NCBI GenBank assembly: GCA_004764695.1
Contig: SMSO01000034.1
Coordinates: 3,356,501 to 3,420,500, forward strand
Direction of reading: 5' to 3'
From: Schizochytrium sp. TIO01
Taxonomy: Eukaryota > Sar > Bigyra > Thraustochytrida > Thraustochytriidae
Length of the DNA stretch: 64,000 nucleotides
In this document: piece after piece, positions 20,324 through 30,738 of the stretch
Layout of the letters: every line of letters begins with the position of its first letter
How positions within the stretch are numbered: the stretch's first letter is position 1
Notes under the pieces: generated by a model
The model's input: only the letters and a program-made list of their open reading frames with translations
What the model was told of the DNA's origin: nothing
Database searches by the model: none
Position numbers and translations under genes: made by a program

Positions 20324-21148
20324 ATGGCGTCTGCGATTCGCGCCTTCCTTCATGGCACCGGCCCCGTGGTGACCCGCGCCGGCGTGGCCATCGAGTCTCT
20401 CGGCTCCGCTCTGGGCGGCGCCTCTGCTCGCTCTGCGTACGTTGCCGCGAAGCAGGTGACTGATGCTGACTGGCCTGAGCTCGCCTCTCCTTCGGACTCT
20501 GCTCTCGTTCGCACGTCATTCCCTAACTTTGTCGCTCCCTCGGCCTCCGTCTCATCATCGGCCAAGATTGCTGATGGCGCCTCCGTCTGGTACGGCGCCA
20601 CTGTCTCTGGTGACGTCTCTCTTGCTGAGGGCTGCGTCGTTCTCTCTGGCGCCTCCGTCGTCGGCTCTGCCTCTGTTGGCGCCGGTGCCCTTATCTCTGC
20701 CCGTGCCAGTGTCTTGGACGGTGCCAAGATTGGTGAGGGCGCCGTGGTCTCCGCTGCTGCCACCGTCGGCGAAGGCGCCGTCGTTGAGTCTGGTGCTCTT
20801 GTTGGCCCTGGTGCAAAGGTTCCCAAGGGCGCCGTTGTCCGCTCCGGCGAGTTCTGGGCTGGCAGCCCCGCACAGAAGGTCCGCGACGTCAAGGCTGGCG
20901 AACTCGAGGCTCTTGCTCAGGACGCCGCTGCCTTCGCGAGACTCGCACCCGAGCACGCAAAGGAGGCCGCCAAAGATGTGTTCCAGGTCTTCGCCGAGCG
21001 CAGCCACTACGAGAACCGTCTCTTCTTCCTTGACGAGAACATCAAGGAGGTTAACGACCCGCTCACCTACTTCAACGTCACCCCCGACCCCAACCTCAAC
21101 CCGGAGCGTGGTGGCCTTGTTTTTGACAGCAAGATTGAGGCCAAGTGA
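20324..21148 (+). CDS. Gamma-carbonic-anhydrase-like left-handed beta-helix protein (mitochondrial, complex I type)
   Basis: A 274-aa protein starting GCACAATGGCG. Residues 1-40 are Ala/Arg/Ser-rich without acidic residues, a good mitochondrial presequence. From about 65 to 185 run hexapeptide repeats of a left-handed beta-helix (ASVWYGATVSGDV, then repeated V/I-G-x-G-A-V turns), closing with GSPAQKVRD and a C-terminal helix. This is the gamma-carbonic-anhydrase family, which forms the matrix-exposed domain of mitochondrial complex I in plants and many protists. The three zinc-ligand histidines of active gamma-CAs are absent: there is no histidine anywhere in the helix region. It should therefore be a structural CA-like (CAL) subunit, not an enzyme. 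Codon use is strongly C-biased, consistent with high expression. Large antisense open frames here are GC-driven shadows. Confidence 0.85.
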   Translation: MASAIRAFLHGTGPVVTRAGVAIESLGSALGGASARSAYVAAKQVTDADWPELASPSDSALVRTSFPNFVAPSASVSSSAKIADGASVWYGATVSGDVSLAEGCVVLSGASVVGSASVGAGALISARASVLDGAKIGEGAVVSAAATVGEGAVVESGALVGPGAKVPKGAVVRSGEFWAGSPAQKVRDVKAGELEALAQDAAAFARLAPEHAKEAAKDVFQVFAERSHYENRLFFLDENIKEVNDPLTYFNVTPDPNLNPERGGLVFDSKIEAK

Positions 21149-21642
21149 GCGGCGTGGAGCAGCAGATGACAGAAGGCGGACTGAGATGTCTGGAGACATT
21201 CATGAATTCATGGATACATTCTGGCATCAACGAACGCCGGCAAGGGCGTCTTCGCTGGCCTCCTGGCAAGCTTGATAGCCTTTGCTTTGCTTAGCTATGC
21301 TTGGCTTTACTCTACTTTGCTTTACTACTTACTTTCTTACTTACGTACCTACAATCACTCACTCAAATACTTACTCACTCACTCACGCATCCAATGCAGC
21401 CGATGCGACTCTTCATAATTGACCCCACCAATACCTTCGCATTTGCTCGACTTCTTCACTCTTTCAATCACTCACTCTCAAAGTGGTATGCTGCTGTGCA
21501 AAATCTTCACTACGCGGGAGGGAGCTTCAGAGCAGCCTAGAATCAATGAGTCTGCTTTTCCTGAGCTTAGCTTAGTTTAGCCTTTGGCTACCTGGCTTGT
21601 TGAGCTATCTAGCCGGATGTTCATGCTCCCTCCCCGCCCTCA

Positions 21643-21664
21643 GATATCCCGCCCTCGGGATATC
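21643..21664. repeat. Perfect hairpin GATATCCCG-CCCT-CGGGATATC
   Basis: A 9-bp perfect stem with a 4-base loop (21652-21655). Outside a single mismatch the stem resumes with CTC/GAG. It lies about 500 bases downstream of the gamma-CA-like stop codon, so it might mark an RNA 3' end or a small RNA, but there is no direct sign of either. Confidence 0.75.
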
Positions 21665-22120
21665 CGAGTAGTCGGTCAGCGGCTTGAGGGGCTCCCCCCT
21701 GACGCCGCAACCCAATCGCATGCCTTAGCTAGTCATTTCTTTCATGGCCGCGTGCGTCGTGAACCAAATTCATGAACTCAAAAATACTTACCTAATTACC
21801 TTTCATCGACCTCTTGTTTGTTGACTCCATCTCCCTCTACTTGCTCAACTATAGCAAAGCAAACGTAATTTGCTGAAGCTTCTTGCTACAGATAGACCTC
21901 TGTGCTCATCATCTTTAGATTTCTCAGATGACCACAGTGTGGATATTGTGATTTTGCGGTTGCCATTCTATTCAAACTGAAACCACTGTCGGGCATGGGA
22001 ACATTGACAGCTTTGCGATGACCCCAACAAAAAATATTTGGTGGTTTATCTTTCTAGTACCAATCACCAAGAAGCATATGTCATAGACTTCTTAAGTGTA
22101 AGCTTTTGATTCATGTAACA

Positions 22121-22246
22121 CATCTCTGTCAGAAGGAGAAAATGAAGAAGCTCTTATTTCAAACTTTAAACTCTACGTGTACTTAGCATCTGCCAGAAGG
22201 AGAAAACGAAGAAGCTCTTATTGCAAACATTATATTCTAGAGTACC
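22121..22246. repeat. Tandem duplication with 64-bp period
   Basis: The block AGAAGGAGAAAATGAAGAAG followed by CTCTTATT and TTCAAAC at 22131 recurs with substitutions at 22195. It lies just beyond the stop codon of the armadillo-like gene, inside its probable 3' UTR. Confidence 0.75.
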
Positions 22247-22306
22247 TGTATGCATTCTTCAAGAATGTCCAACATTTATGCATTTTGAAAAAATGGAACT
22301 ATGCTA

Positions 22307-25195
22307 TCAAGCCTTGATGGTTTTCTTCTTGCGCTTGCCAGCTGATTTACTTTTGCTGCTGCTCTTGGCACTAAGCTGAGACGCACCACCTTCACTTATT
22401 GCACTGGCAGTGCTAGCGCCACGAAAAGTACCTAAGCGAGAACCAAATTGTTGCGTGTCGAGCTTTACTTTGGGTTGCTGAGTCGAACCATCTCCGGCAA
22501 TGTAAGCTGGAACTATCTTACGATTAGCACGTCGGATCGCCAGATCCAAAAGAACATCCTTTTGGAAAGAGGGTGCTTCTGGAAGTCGCACTTCAGGGCC
22601 TCCCTTCTGTTTTCGTGCAAGAATTCTGGCTTCTTTCGCTCGAGCCGCCTTTTCCTTACGTAACTTCTCTTTATTCACACGAATAGTTTCTGCACGAGCT
22701 TCACGCAAAGCTCGTTTTTGATCCATGGTCATGAATGCCTCCTCAACTTCTGCTTCGAGGGAATCTTCCTCCCTCTCTGAATTATTAAAATGGGCATATC
22801 CAATGGACTGCCTTCGTATTTGTTTCCCAACTTCCTTTGCAGTATCAGAAGGTAGATAACGGAGTGGAATGTTCGCAAGCACCTCCATCCGAGCGCTTTC
22901 TTTAGCTTCTTCTGCGCCTACTGTGCTTAGCTCTTCTCGTTGTGTTAATGGAAGTCCCTTTATGAAATTCATGGTCTCTTCATCACGTTCTTCCTGAAAG
23001 TGCGCCTGCTGATGCCGACGAATGACCTGAGTATTGTACTTTTGCGTAAAGCGCACAGCATGCTTTGCAATAATTTTGGGATGAGGGCGTCTCTGAGGGA
23101 CATACAGACCTACAAAAGGCAGCAAATCATCGGTTCGTGCCTTTAGTACGTCTTTGCTCAGAGGAAAGCTATCTCGCTCAAACTTTTTACCTTGGCCAGG
23201 GAGACGTCCACTTGCACGAGTAGAATTACTGTCCCCCGAAAGAGGACTTAACTTTTCTGCCTCTTCATCCTCCTCTTCTCCCGAACTGTACAATGTATGA
23301 ACGCTGCCTTCTTGTAGCCCTAAATTAAGCTTGTCACGAAAAGACGTGTATTTGTTTGTTGATTTTCTTCTTGACGAAGTGGACTTTTTCTTCTTGAGTT
23401 GTGCGAGATTCTGTAAAGCTTCTATCGATTCATCATTCATTGTCTCCTTCCTTTGTTCTCCTCCATATTTATCACTCTCGTTTTCTCGCATTTCCTCTGT
23501 AAGATCAGAGCTCGATCCTTCTTCTATAATATTGGTGAGAGATGGTGCTTTACTATCTTCTGTTTCATCACGATTTTTGTCTGAAAATTGGTCTTCTCGC
23601 CCTAAGAGAGAGTGGCAAGACCCCGGAGAGCCAATAGTAGCATCATTAAACAAAACCACACTATCAGCCTCGCCATCATCACCATCATCTGGAAAAGCTA
23701 GCATGCTATTCACATCTGGCTTAGGCTGGTGTGCATCTTCTAGAGCATGACGAAGATCCCATCCCTTTCTTTGAAGATTTGCTGCAATTCGAGAATATAG
23801 CGCCTCATCTTGAATGAAATCTCTCACCACTAATCCATCCTCAATTGCACTGCCGTTCAAAATACGATCATGCAAAACCTGACCCAAAAGCTCGACCACA
23901 TCTCCCGAGACTGTTCCCATCTTTTGACACAAAGCCCGGCACGTCTTTATTGCTGTCCGTTGTAGTTCATAATTGTGAATATTAAGCATTGACCCAACCA
24001 ATGCTTTCACCAACCCACAATAACAAAGAGTGGATAGCTCGTCTGAAGAGGCACTCTCTACAACAGAACACAGGATGTTTCCAATACGGGTGCTTGCAGG
24101 CAGTGTTTCCTGGTTACGACTTGCATACGCTTTAGCGCTATCTTGTGACTCCAAGCGCAGCGTATATAATAGATTGAGCATCGATTTTGTCACCAAGGAA
24201 AATAGTCCACGTGAGCGAAGCAACTTCTTAACTAAACTTTCCCCGTCAATTTGCAAGGGTGCATCTTGCTCTTGCAAAAGGTAGAGGGTAGGATCAATAA
24301 ACTCGGGCAATATTTCGTCAAAACATAGTTCAAAGTTCAGGCAAGAACTGGAGATATCTAGCAGCTCTTCCACAAGCACACTTGCTGTTCGTTTTGCCCG
24401 CACGTTTGGCACCTCTAATAAACTCAGTAGGTGGTATGAACATGTAGTAGCATGAGCTGGGTTTTCGGTTGCTAATATCCTAATAAGAGAGCCTGCAGTT
24501 TCTTGTACATTTAAGTCATATGAATATGTCATACATTCCTTAATGGCATCAAAACAAAGATAGTCGCACATGACAGTCTTTGCAGTCTGATCCATCTTGG
24601 CTAGGGTAATAAGAAGTTTTAGAGCTGCAATCCGGATTGCCTCGCTGGAACTTTCCATGGCAATAAGCTCGAGCACTGTTACAACAGTACTGCTTGCAAG
24701 AAACTCCCGCATGGTATCGCTGTTACTTTCTACAGTATGAATAATAATATGGATGGCCTCAATCTGCAAATCAATGGAAACACCGACAAGATATGTAAGC
24801 CTCAGCCAAGCTGTGAGCCGCGAAAGCATAAGGCCTAACCCTTTGCCATACTTTGCCTCAAGAAGATCGTTTGGAAAATTTGCATGATTGAGAATAAATT
24901 CACGAAGCAAATTAACCCTTACCTTTTTGGATGCATTATCCCATTGCCCTAGCCAGTCTCTCAGGCGATCTTGCGCAGCTTGGCGTTCCTTGCGTAGTAA
25001 GACAGCTGATTCGACACCCAACAGATTTGTACTCGCATCATCACTTTGATAGTTATGTCGATTTCGTGGCGAACGTGCTCCTTGGAAATGTCGAGGTGAC
25101 GCTCTTCTTGATGCTGGACTTGCTGGGGCTCGTGGTACCAGTGCATTCGACCGTGAAGATAGCGAAGAAGGTGACGATGAGAATGACGACAACAT
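22307..25195 (-). CDS. Armadillo-like helical repeat protein (ARMH1-like)
   Basis: A 962-aa protein. The start is the first ATG (25195) of a frame that is open further upstream but lacks ATG. Residues 1-55 are Ser/Arg/Pro-rich. Residues about 60-490 are a long all-helical solenoid with armadillo-type hydrophobic periodicity (for example IRIAALKLLITLAKMD; VQETAGSLIRILATENPA). This region resembles armadillo-like helical domain-containing protein 1 (ARMH1), a conserved protein of ciliated eukaryotes; that assignment is from memory of the family and is moderate. The C-terminal half is charged, low-complexity and probably disordered, with acidic clusters, a Lys-rich KKKKSTSSRRKS, and long charged helices near 830-880 (RKEKAARAKEARILARKQK). 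The tail ends KSKSAGKRKKKTIKA, possibly a nuclear or microtubule-binding basic patch. It is divergent from valyl-tRNA synthetase. Confidence 0.7.
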   Translation of the reverse strand: MLSSFSSSPSSLSSRSNALVPRAPASPASRRASPRHFQGARSPRNRHNYQSDDASTNLLGVESAVLLRKERQAAQDRLRDWLGQWDNASKKVRVNLLREFILNHANFPNDLLEAKYGKGLGLMLSRLTAWLRLTYLVGVSIDLQIEAIHIIIHTVESNSDTMREFLASSTVVTVLELIAMESSSEAIRIAALKLLITLAKMDQTAKTVMCDYLCFDAIKECMTYSYDLNVQETAGSLIRILATENPAHATTCSYHLLSLLEVPNVRAKRTASVLVEELLDISSSCLNFELCFDEILPEFIDPTLYLLQEQDAPLQIDGESLVKKLLRSRGLFSLVTKSMLNLLYTLRLESQDSAKAYASRNQETLPASTRIGNILCSVVESASSDELSTLCYCGLVKALVGSMLNIHNYELQRTAIKTCRALCQKMGTVSGDVVELLGQVLHDRILNGSAIEDGLVVRDFIQDEALYSRIAANLQRKGWDLRHALEDAHQPKPDVNSMLAFPDDGDDGEADSVVLFNDATIGSPGSCHSLLGREDQFSDKNRDETEDSKAPSLTNIIEEGSSSDLTEEMRENESDKYGGEQRKETMNDESIEALQNLAQLKKKKSTSSRRKSTNKYTSFRDKLNLGLQEGSVHTLYSSGEEEDEEAEKLSPLSGDSNSTRASGRLPGQGKKFERDSFPLSKDVLKARTDDLLPFVGLYVPQRRPHPKIIAKHAVRFTQKYNTQVIRRHQQAHFQEERDEETMNFIKGLPLTQREELSTVGAEEAKESARMEVLANIPLRYLPSDTAKEVGKQIRRQSIGYAHFNNSEREEDSLEAEVEEAFMTMDQKRALREARAETIRVNKEKLRKEKAARAKEARILARKQKGGPEVRLPEAPSFQKDVLLDLAIRRANRKIVPAYIAGDGSTQQPKVKLDTQQFGSRLGTFRGASTASAISEGGASQLSAKSSSKSKSAGKRKKKTIKA

Positions 25196-25754
25196 CTTCC
25201 TCCACGAGCTTCTCTGGCCTCCAAGGCCAGCAGTTGTCGCCCGAATGCCCAAAGCTTCAGACCTACTTTCTCTTACTTCTTCGCAGCATCGCCTTCTCCT
25301 GTGGCCGGATGATAAGTTCTATCTCGCGTTCTCATCTCGAAAGTATCAAAAATCAGCAGGAAGTAGTACACACCGTTTCCATGTTAATCTAATTTTCTTC
25401 TTTATTTTTATTTCCAATAGCAACAAATACCACTGGCATGGCTGCTTCACTTTAGTTCTAAATCCTCAAGACTTGAAAAGACTGAGGATCCTTCAAAACT
25501 GACGTTTAAGGCACTGCCTCCTTTCAACATGAATTTAGTCCCACAACAGCAGCATTCACATCATGATCAAAGATAACAATTTAATCTGAGAACATCCTTT
25601 TGTCGGATAAACCTTTCATTTTAATATAAGTCCGGAAATAAATGTAATATGCTGAGGTTTACCCGAGGTCTGCCGGGATGGTCTCAGAGCAAAAGCAAAG
25701 CACATACATTGTGACTCCATCCATCGTCCCGCAAGCTGAGTATTGCGAGGCACA
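25196..25754. promoter_or_regulatory. Divergent intergenic region (promoters of armadillo-like gene and ValRS)
   Basis: About 560 bases between two head-to-head starts, so it must contain both promoters. Central bases (about 25395-25640) are AT-rich. I see no clear TATA element or repeated operator. Confidence 0.5.
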
Positions 25755-28700
25755 ATGCTGCGAGTGGGTCGCGTTTTGGGCCGCAGAGGCATCTCTGCAA
25801 CGAGATTGGATATTCGGTCCACACGGGTAGTCTCAAGTTTGTCATTGCGGCCTTTTTCGAGCAGCCCGACTGTGAGTGGCGGGCAAGCAGGACAAGAGCA
25901 GCGTCAGCCGCACCCATGCCACAATCGCGAGTACGGAAAAGCGTATATTCCTGGGGATGTGGAGCCAGATGTTTATGCATGGTGGGAAAACAAAAAATTT
26001 TCCAGCCTCGGAAGACTGGCGAGCCGTTCACTATGGTGATTCCTCCGCCGAATGTAACAGGCCAACTCCATATTGGACATGCTTTGACGATTACGCTTCA
26101 AGATACTATCATTCGATGGAGACGTATGCAAGGTTATGACACACTTTGGATTCCGGGAGTCGATCACGCCGGAATCGCCACACAGAGTGCTGTAGAGCGC
26201 AGACTTGCAAAGGAAAAAGGCATCACTCGCCACGATCTTGGCCGTGAAGGGTTCTTGGAGGAGGTGTGGCATTGGTATCAGGATTACAATGGGCGTATTG
26301 ATAACCAGCTTCGTCGCATGGGAGCTAGCCTTGACTGGGACCAAAAGGTATTCACAATGGATGACACTCGTTACCGCGCAGCAACCAAGGCTTTTGTACA
26401 GCTCCACGAGCGAGGCCTTGTCTATCGCAACGAACGTCTTGTAAACTGGTGCCCACACTTGCGAACTGTTATTTCTGACCTTGAAGTCGAATCTGAGGAG
26501 CTTTCTGGGCCCACAAAGCTCCGCCTCCCTGGTATGGCAGATGGAAAGACCGTAGAATTTGGAGTCATGCACGATTTTGCTTATCCTGTCCAAGGTGGTG
26601 GAGAGCTCGTTGTGAGCACAACTCGCCTGGAAACCATGCTAGGTGATGCCGCCGTAGCAATCCACCCAGATGACGCACGGTACACTCATTTGCATGGCAA
26701 ATTCGTGGAGCACCCCTTCTTCAAGGACCGCCTACTTCCGATTGTCCTTGATGCTGACCTGGTTGACCCTGAACAAGGCACCGGTGCAGTTAAGATTACC
26801 CCGGCCCATGATGAGAACGATTATGCTTGTGCACAACGTCACAACCTCGAGGTTGTAAACATGATGGATGACGATGGTTCTTTGAACGATGCCTGCGGTC
26901 AGGACTGGACTGGCATGAACCGTTTCGAAGCTCGTGCGCGTCTTGTTGAAGCTCTTGAGACCAAGGGTCTCTACCGTGGCAAACGTCCCAACGCAATGCG
27001 CTTGGCGCGCTGCTCGCGCTCTGGAGATATTATTGAGCCTCGTCTCAAACCTCAATGGTTTGTGCGCTGCGATGGAATGGCTGAGAAGGCCCTTCAAGCT
27101 GTTGAAAATGGCGAGCTCGAACTTCAACCTTCATGGCATGCAAAAACTTGGCGTGAATTCCTTAGCAACATTCATGACTGGTGCGTTTCACGACAGCTTT
27201 GGTGGGGACATCGTATCCCTGCGTACCGTATGAAGGGAGGCAATAAAGAACAGTGGTGGGTGGCTGAGTCCGAAGAGGAAGCGATTAACCTCGCAGCGAA
27301 GGACACAGGACTTGCCCCCGGTAGCTTTGAGCTCGAGCAGGACCCTGACGTGCTTGACACGTGGTTTTCCTCAGGCCTGTTTGCAATGTCTGCTCAGGGG
27401 TGGCCCGATGTTGAAGTACCTCGATACCCAATCTCTCTTATGGAAACTGGTGCGGATATTCTCTTTTTCTGGGTTGCTCGCATGGTTTTTATGGGCATGG
27501 AGCTTCACCCTAGCGGAAAGGTCCCCTTTCCACATGTCTTTTTGCACCCAATGATCCGTGACCGACAGGGTCGCAAGATGTCTAAGTCTCTCGGTAATGT
27601 CATCGACCCCCTGCATGTCATTGATGGGGTGAGCCTGGAAACTCTTCAGGATGGTGTTCGTTCCGGAAACCTCGACCCGAAGGAGGTGAAACGTGCTCTG
27701 AAGGGCCTTGCGCAAGAATTCCCAAAGGGCATTCCTGCATGTGGAACTGATGCCCAACGCCTTGCACTTGCTTCTTACATGAACTCAAGTGCTGCGATTA
27801 ATCTGGACATTGCCCGCGTCGAAACCTGGCGTGCATTCTGTAATAAGCTGTGGAACGCCCAACGTTTTATCTTGCAGCAGCAGGTTCAGGCGAACATGGC
27901 TACCGATGAAGCTGCACAAGAGGCCGCTGACACCATGGCTCTGTGGGTGCGAAGCCGTCTAGCTGCAACAATCGACCGCTGCAATACCTCGCTTGAGAAG
28001 TTTGACTTTGCGGATTACACGTTGGCTCTGCAGGAGTTTGTGGTAGGCGACCTTTGTGATGTGTACATTGAGACGAGCAAGTTGTGCACTGATATGAATA
28101 CCCTTGTAACGTGTTTGGAAACAACCTTACGCCTCATGCACCCGATTGCTCCTTTTATTACTGAAGAGCTCTGGCATCGTCTTGCTGCAGCTACCGAGCA
28201 GCCTGGCTTCTCGGTGACTGACACCATCACAGACTCTGCATACCCACAATCTTCAGAGCTCGGAGATGCTCAGCGTGCAGATATTGAGAGTGAGGTGGCT
28301 CTTGTGCTTGATGCCGTGCGTACCACCCGTGCTCTGCGCAACAAGCTGAAGGGAGTTGTTGAGGCGTCGCGGCTACAGGAGCGTATCCGCTTCGTCATTC
28401 AAAACCAAGACAGTTCTCCAATGTTGATGGGAGATGCTGGCAAGCGTCTTGTTCAGCATCTTACTCGCACGGGCTCCGTAGAGACTAGTTACGATGGCAT
28501 TGCAGATGGAAGTGCAGTTCTTGAGCTCGTTGTCCAACCGGGCGTACTTGCACAGTTGCCTGTGCAAGTAGCGGAAGGTGACCGAGCAAAAATCGAGCAA
28601 GAAGTTGATCGTTTGAACAAGAAGATGAGTAAGCTTTCGGACACTATTGAAAAATGGGAGACACGTCGTCAGAGTCCACGCTACGAGAGCGCCCCAGCTC

Positions 28701-28795
28701 ATGTTCGTGAAAAGGATGAAGAAACTATTCAGAAGCTTCAAGACGAACTATCGATCCTTGATGCCTCTAAGGCTACCCTTGCATCGCTTCTGTAA
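25755..28795 (+). CDS. VARS: Valyl-tRNA synthetase, probably mitochondrial form (one-base frame break at about 25998-26001)
   Basis: Class Ia synthetase charging tRNA-Val. The ATG at 25755 (CACAATGCTG) begins an Arg/Ser-rich, acid-free presequence (MLRVGRVLGRRGIS...) typical of mitochondrial import, followed by YIPGDVEPDVYAWWENKKF, the conserved ValRS entry. The frame is then lost: the next conserved block, FTMVIPPPNVTG, is in another frame, and one extra T in the TTTT run at 25998-26001 would restore a perfect family match. Beyond that the reading is complete: HIGH at 26069-26080, PGVDHAGIATQ, the editing domain (ITPAHDENDY), SRQLWWGHRIPAY, DTWFSSGLF, KMSKS at 27575-27589, and the C-terminal coiled coil. 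The insertion after KMSKS (LDPKEVKRALKG...GIPACGTDA) is of the eukaryotic type. Length would be about 1013 aa. No second in-frame Met precedes the core, so a cytosolic form would need another start. Confidence 0.93.
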
Positions 28796-29121
28796 GAAGG
28801 GCTTCCTTTGGTATGGCATATCGCCAAATTGCACGATTCGAGTTGATTCATCAATGTGCAAAAGATTGCCTCTAAATCTTTGTCAAATTACTTCAAGCAA
28901 ACAAAAAAATATTAAAAATCTGATATCGCTCTGTACATCTTCTCATGAACAGCTTGGCTCTACAAATTTAATTCAATTCAATTCCAAAGCCCATCCTGCT
29001 TCACCTGAAAACAACAGTAGTCCTTCGAAAACAACCGGGATGTTCCAATTATGCCCTTTATATCTTAGGGTAGCCGCACGTTGCGACAACAACAGCGATT
29101 GGCTCCAACAAGTCATTGCTC
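28796..29121. other. Spacer between ValRS and tRNA cluster
   Basis: AT-rich 3' UTR of the synthetase gene followed by the flank of the first tRNA. No gene is seen. Confidence 0.6.
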
Positions 29122-29193
29122 GAGTCGTTAGCTCAGTGGTAGAGCGTTCGATTGCAGTTCGAATGGTCACGCGTTCAACTCGCGTACGGCTCT
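29122..29193 (+). tRNA. tRNA-Cys (anticodon GCA), copy 1
   Basis: A 72-nt cloverleaf: acceptor GAGTCGT/ACGGCTC (one G-T wobble), TA at positions 8-9, D arm GCTC-AGTGGTA-GAGC, anticodon arm TTCGA-TTGCAGT-TCGAA with anticodon GCA, five-base variable loop TGGTC, T arm ACGCG-TTCAACT-CGCGT, discriminator T73 (a cysteine identity element). There is no intron. It is followed by TTATTTTTTAAA, a Pol III terminator. It reads cysteine codons TGC/TGT. Confidence 0.95.
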
Positions 29194-29290
29194 TATTTTT
29201 TAAATTATTTCTCTTAGAGTTTTTTATTTTTCAAAGAAAGCTACATAGAACGTTTTATATACGAGTGCAGATTCTGAGAAAGCATATCAT

Positions 29291-29362
29291 GAGTCGTTAG
29301 CTCAGTGGTAGAGCGTTCGATTGCAGTTCGAATGGTCACGCGTTCAACTCGCGTACGGCGCT
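29291..29362 (+). tRNA. tRNA-Cys (anticodon GCA), copy 2, acceptor mismatch
   Basis: Identical to copy 1 except that the 3' acceptor strand reads ACGGCGC, giving an A2-G71 mismatch in the acceptor stem. The anticodon arm, D arm, T arm and T73 are intact, and a strong T-run terminator follows (TTATTTTTTTTAAA). It may be a mildly impaired or pseudogenising copy. Confidence 0.85.
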
Positions 29363-30337
29363 TTATTTTTTTTAAATCTTTTTATTTTTTATTTTTTTGT
29401 TTTTTTAAAGCGCCACTAATAGTGATGGTAGAATCAGATTCTATTAGATTTTAAACTATTGGTTATTTGCCGAGTGGACTGCACTTTACAAAACAATGCA
29501 ATAAATGTGGGTACCATCCACGATAACCTTGAAACATGCAAGCACGTAGTCGATCGTATCATCCACGCCACCAGAGGCATCCTTTTGCGCTACCTACTCC
29601 AGGACGTGGTTCAAGGAGACCCAGGTTCGTTTTTAACCCGCGATTGAGCCTACACCCTACTTTGTCACCTAGAAAATGCAAGTTTTGCAAAATTATATAG
29701 GTTAATTACCCCAGATCAAGCAACATAAGGGCATCATGTTGAGCCCCGAAGTGGATCTCGCCAAACCTATCCATTTCCTACTAATAAAGAACGAAAAAAC
29801 TCTGCCATGTAGCATTACACAGTACCTAGACCAACCCAAATACTGACTTGGTTCGTTACAATGTGACGACCCAATGTTAGACTTAAGTAAATGTTACATC
29901 TGTGAAATTATGTTGCTGGTATATATCATATTGCTCCGGACTCAAATGCAGAGCCAGAAGATACTTGAACTGCTTCCACCTTAGTAGTATCGTGAACCAA
30001 GCAATACTTACTTAGAGTTATAGCTCATTATCGTTTGGGATTCTAGTATGTTTTATAGAAGCAATTTACGAAAAGATTAGGCTGTCATTGGCATCTTTCC
30101 TGATATGTTGCGTTCCGAAAACTTTTCAGATATCGGATTAACTTTCACAGTTGTCACATTATACAACACCAATCATAACTGGAGCAAACGTTAGTCAAAA
30201 TAAAATAGCGTAGTCATTGACTGACGTTTTCACAGTAGTTACCTAATCACCCTGCTGGTTCAATGGAACATTTCGACATGTGCAGGTACCCAGCCGAATA
30301 CTTTTGAGTGTGCTTAGGCAACATACCAACATCTCGG
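29363..30337. other. Spacer inside tRNA cluster
   Basis: Nearly 1 kb of AT-rich sequence between tRNA copies 2 and 3. No tRNA, protein gene or strong repeat was seen in it. Confidence 0.6.
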
Positions 30338-30409
30338 GAGTCGTTAGCTCAGTGGTAGAGCGTTCGATTGCAGTTCGAATGGTCACGCGTTCAACTCGCG
30401 TACGGCTCT
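30338..30409 (+). tRNA. tRNA-Cys (anticodon GCA), copy 3
   Basis: The 72-nt body is identical to copy 1, with T73. The 3' flank GATTTTTTTCTGC supplies the Pol III terminator. Confidence 0.95.
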
Positions 30410-30738
30410 GATTTTTTTCTGCTTCATTGAACAATAACCAGGACTCCAATGTTCGTTTTGAAAAGAAAAAAAAAAACAAGCATACTTTGCCTGCAGCTGT
30501 ATATTACATTTAACAGTCATTCATGGCTTGTTGTTTCTTTTTGCTACTAGCCGTTTAGTTTCTAGGGAATCATAAGCTGGAGTGGGCTATGGATATTTAG
30601 CTTTTCTTTTCCTCTTTTTTTTTTGCGTTGGATGTAATGACCTATTACCTCTATGACTATGCCCTGTAGGGTTTGTTCCAACTATCCTCATCCACCACTT
30701 TTGAAAAAGTTTGGCTCTTCACATAAGCATCAGTTAAT
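30410..30738. other. Spacer inside tRNA cluster
   Basis: About 330 AT-rich bases with poly-A and poly-T runs (30465, 30615). Nothing else is seen. Confidence 0.6.

Larger units (their letters stand above)
21149..22306. other. Intergenic region between convergent genes
   Basis: Holds the 3' UTRs of the gamma-CA-like gene (plus) and the armadillo-like gene (minus). It contains tracts of ACTTACTTACG and CACTCACTCA words (21325-21390), a perfect hairpin at 21643-21664 and a 64-bp tandem duplication at about 22121-22246. No gene is evident. Confidence 0.6.

Noticed and set aside
20350-21275. Large antisense and alternate-frame open frames of 180-270 aa over the gamma-CA-like gene
   Set aside because: Strong C-ending codon bias removes stops from other frames; their sequences are Thr/Pro or Ser/Leu-rich without structure.
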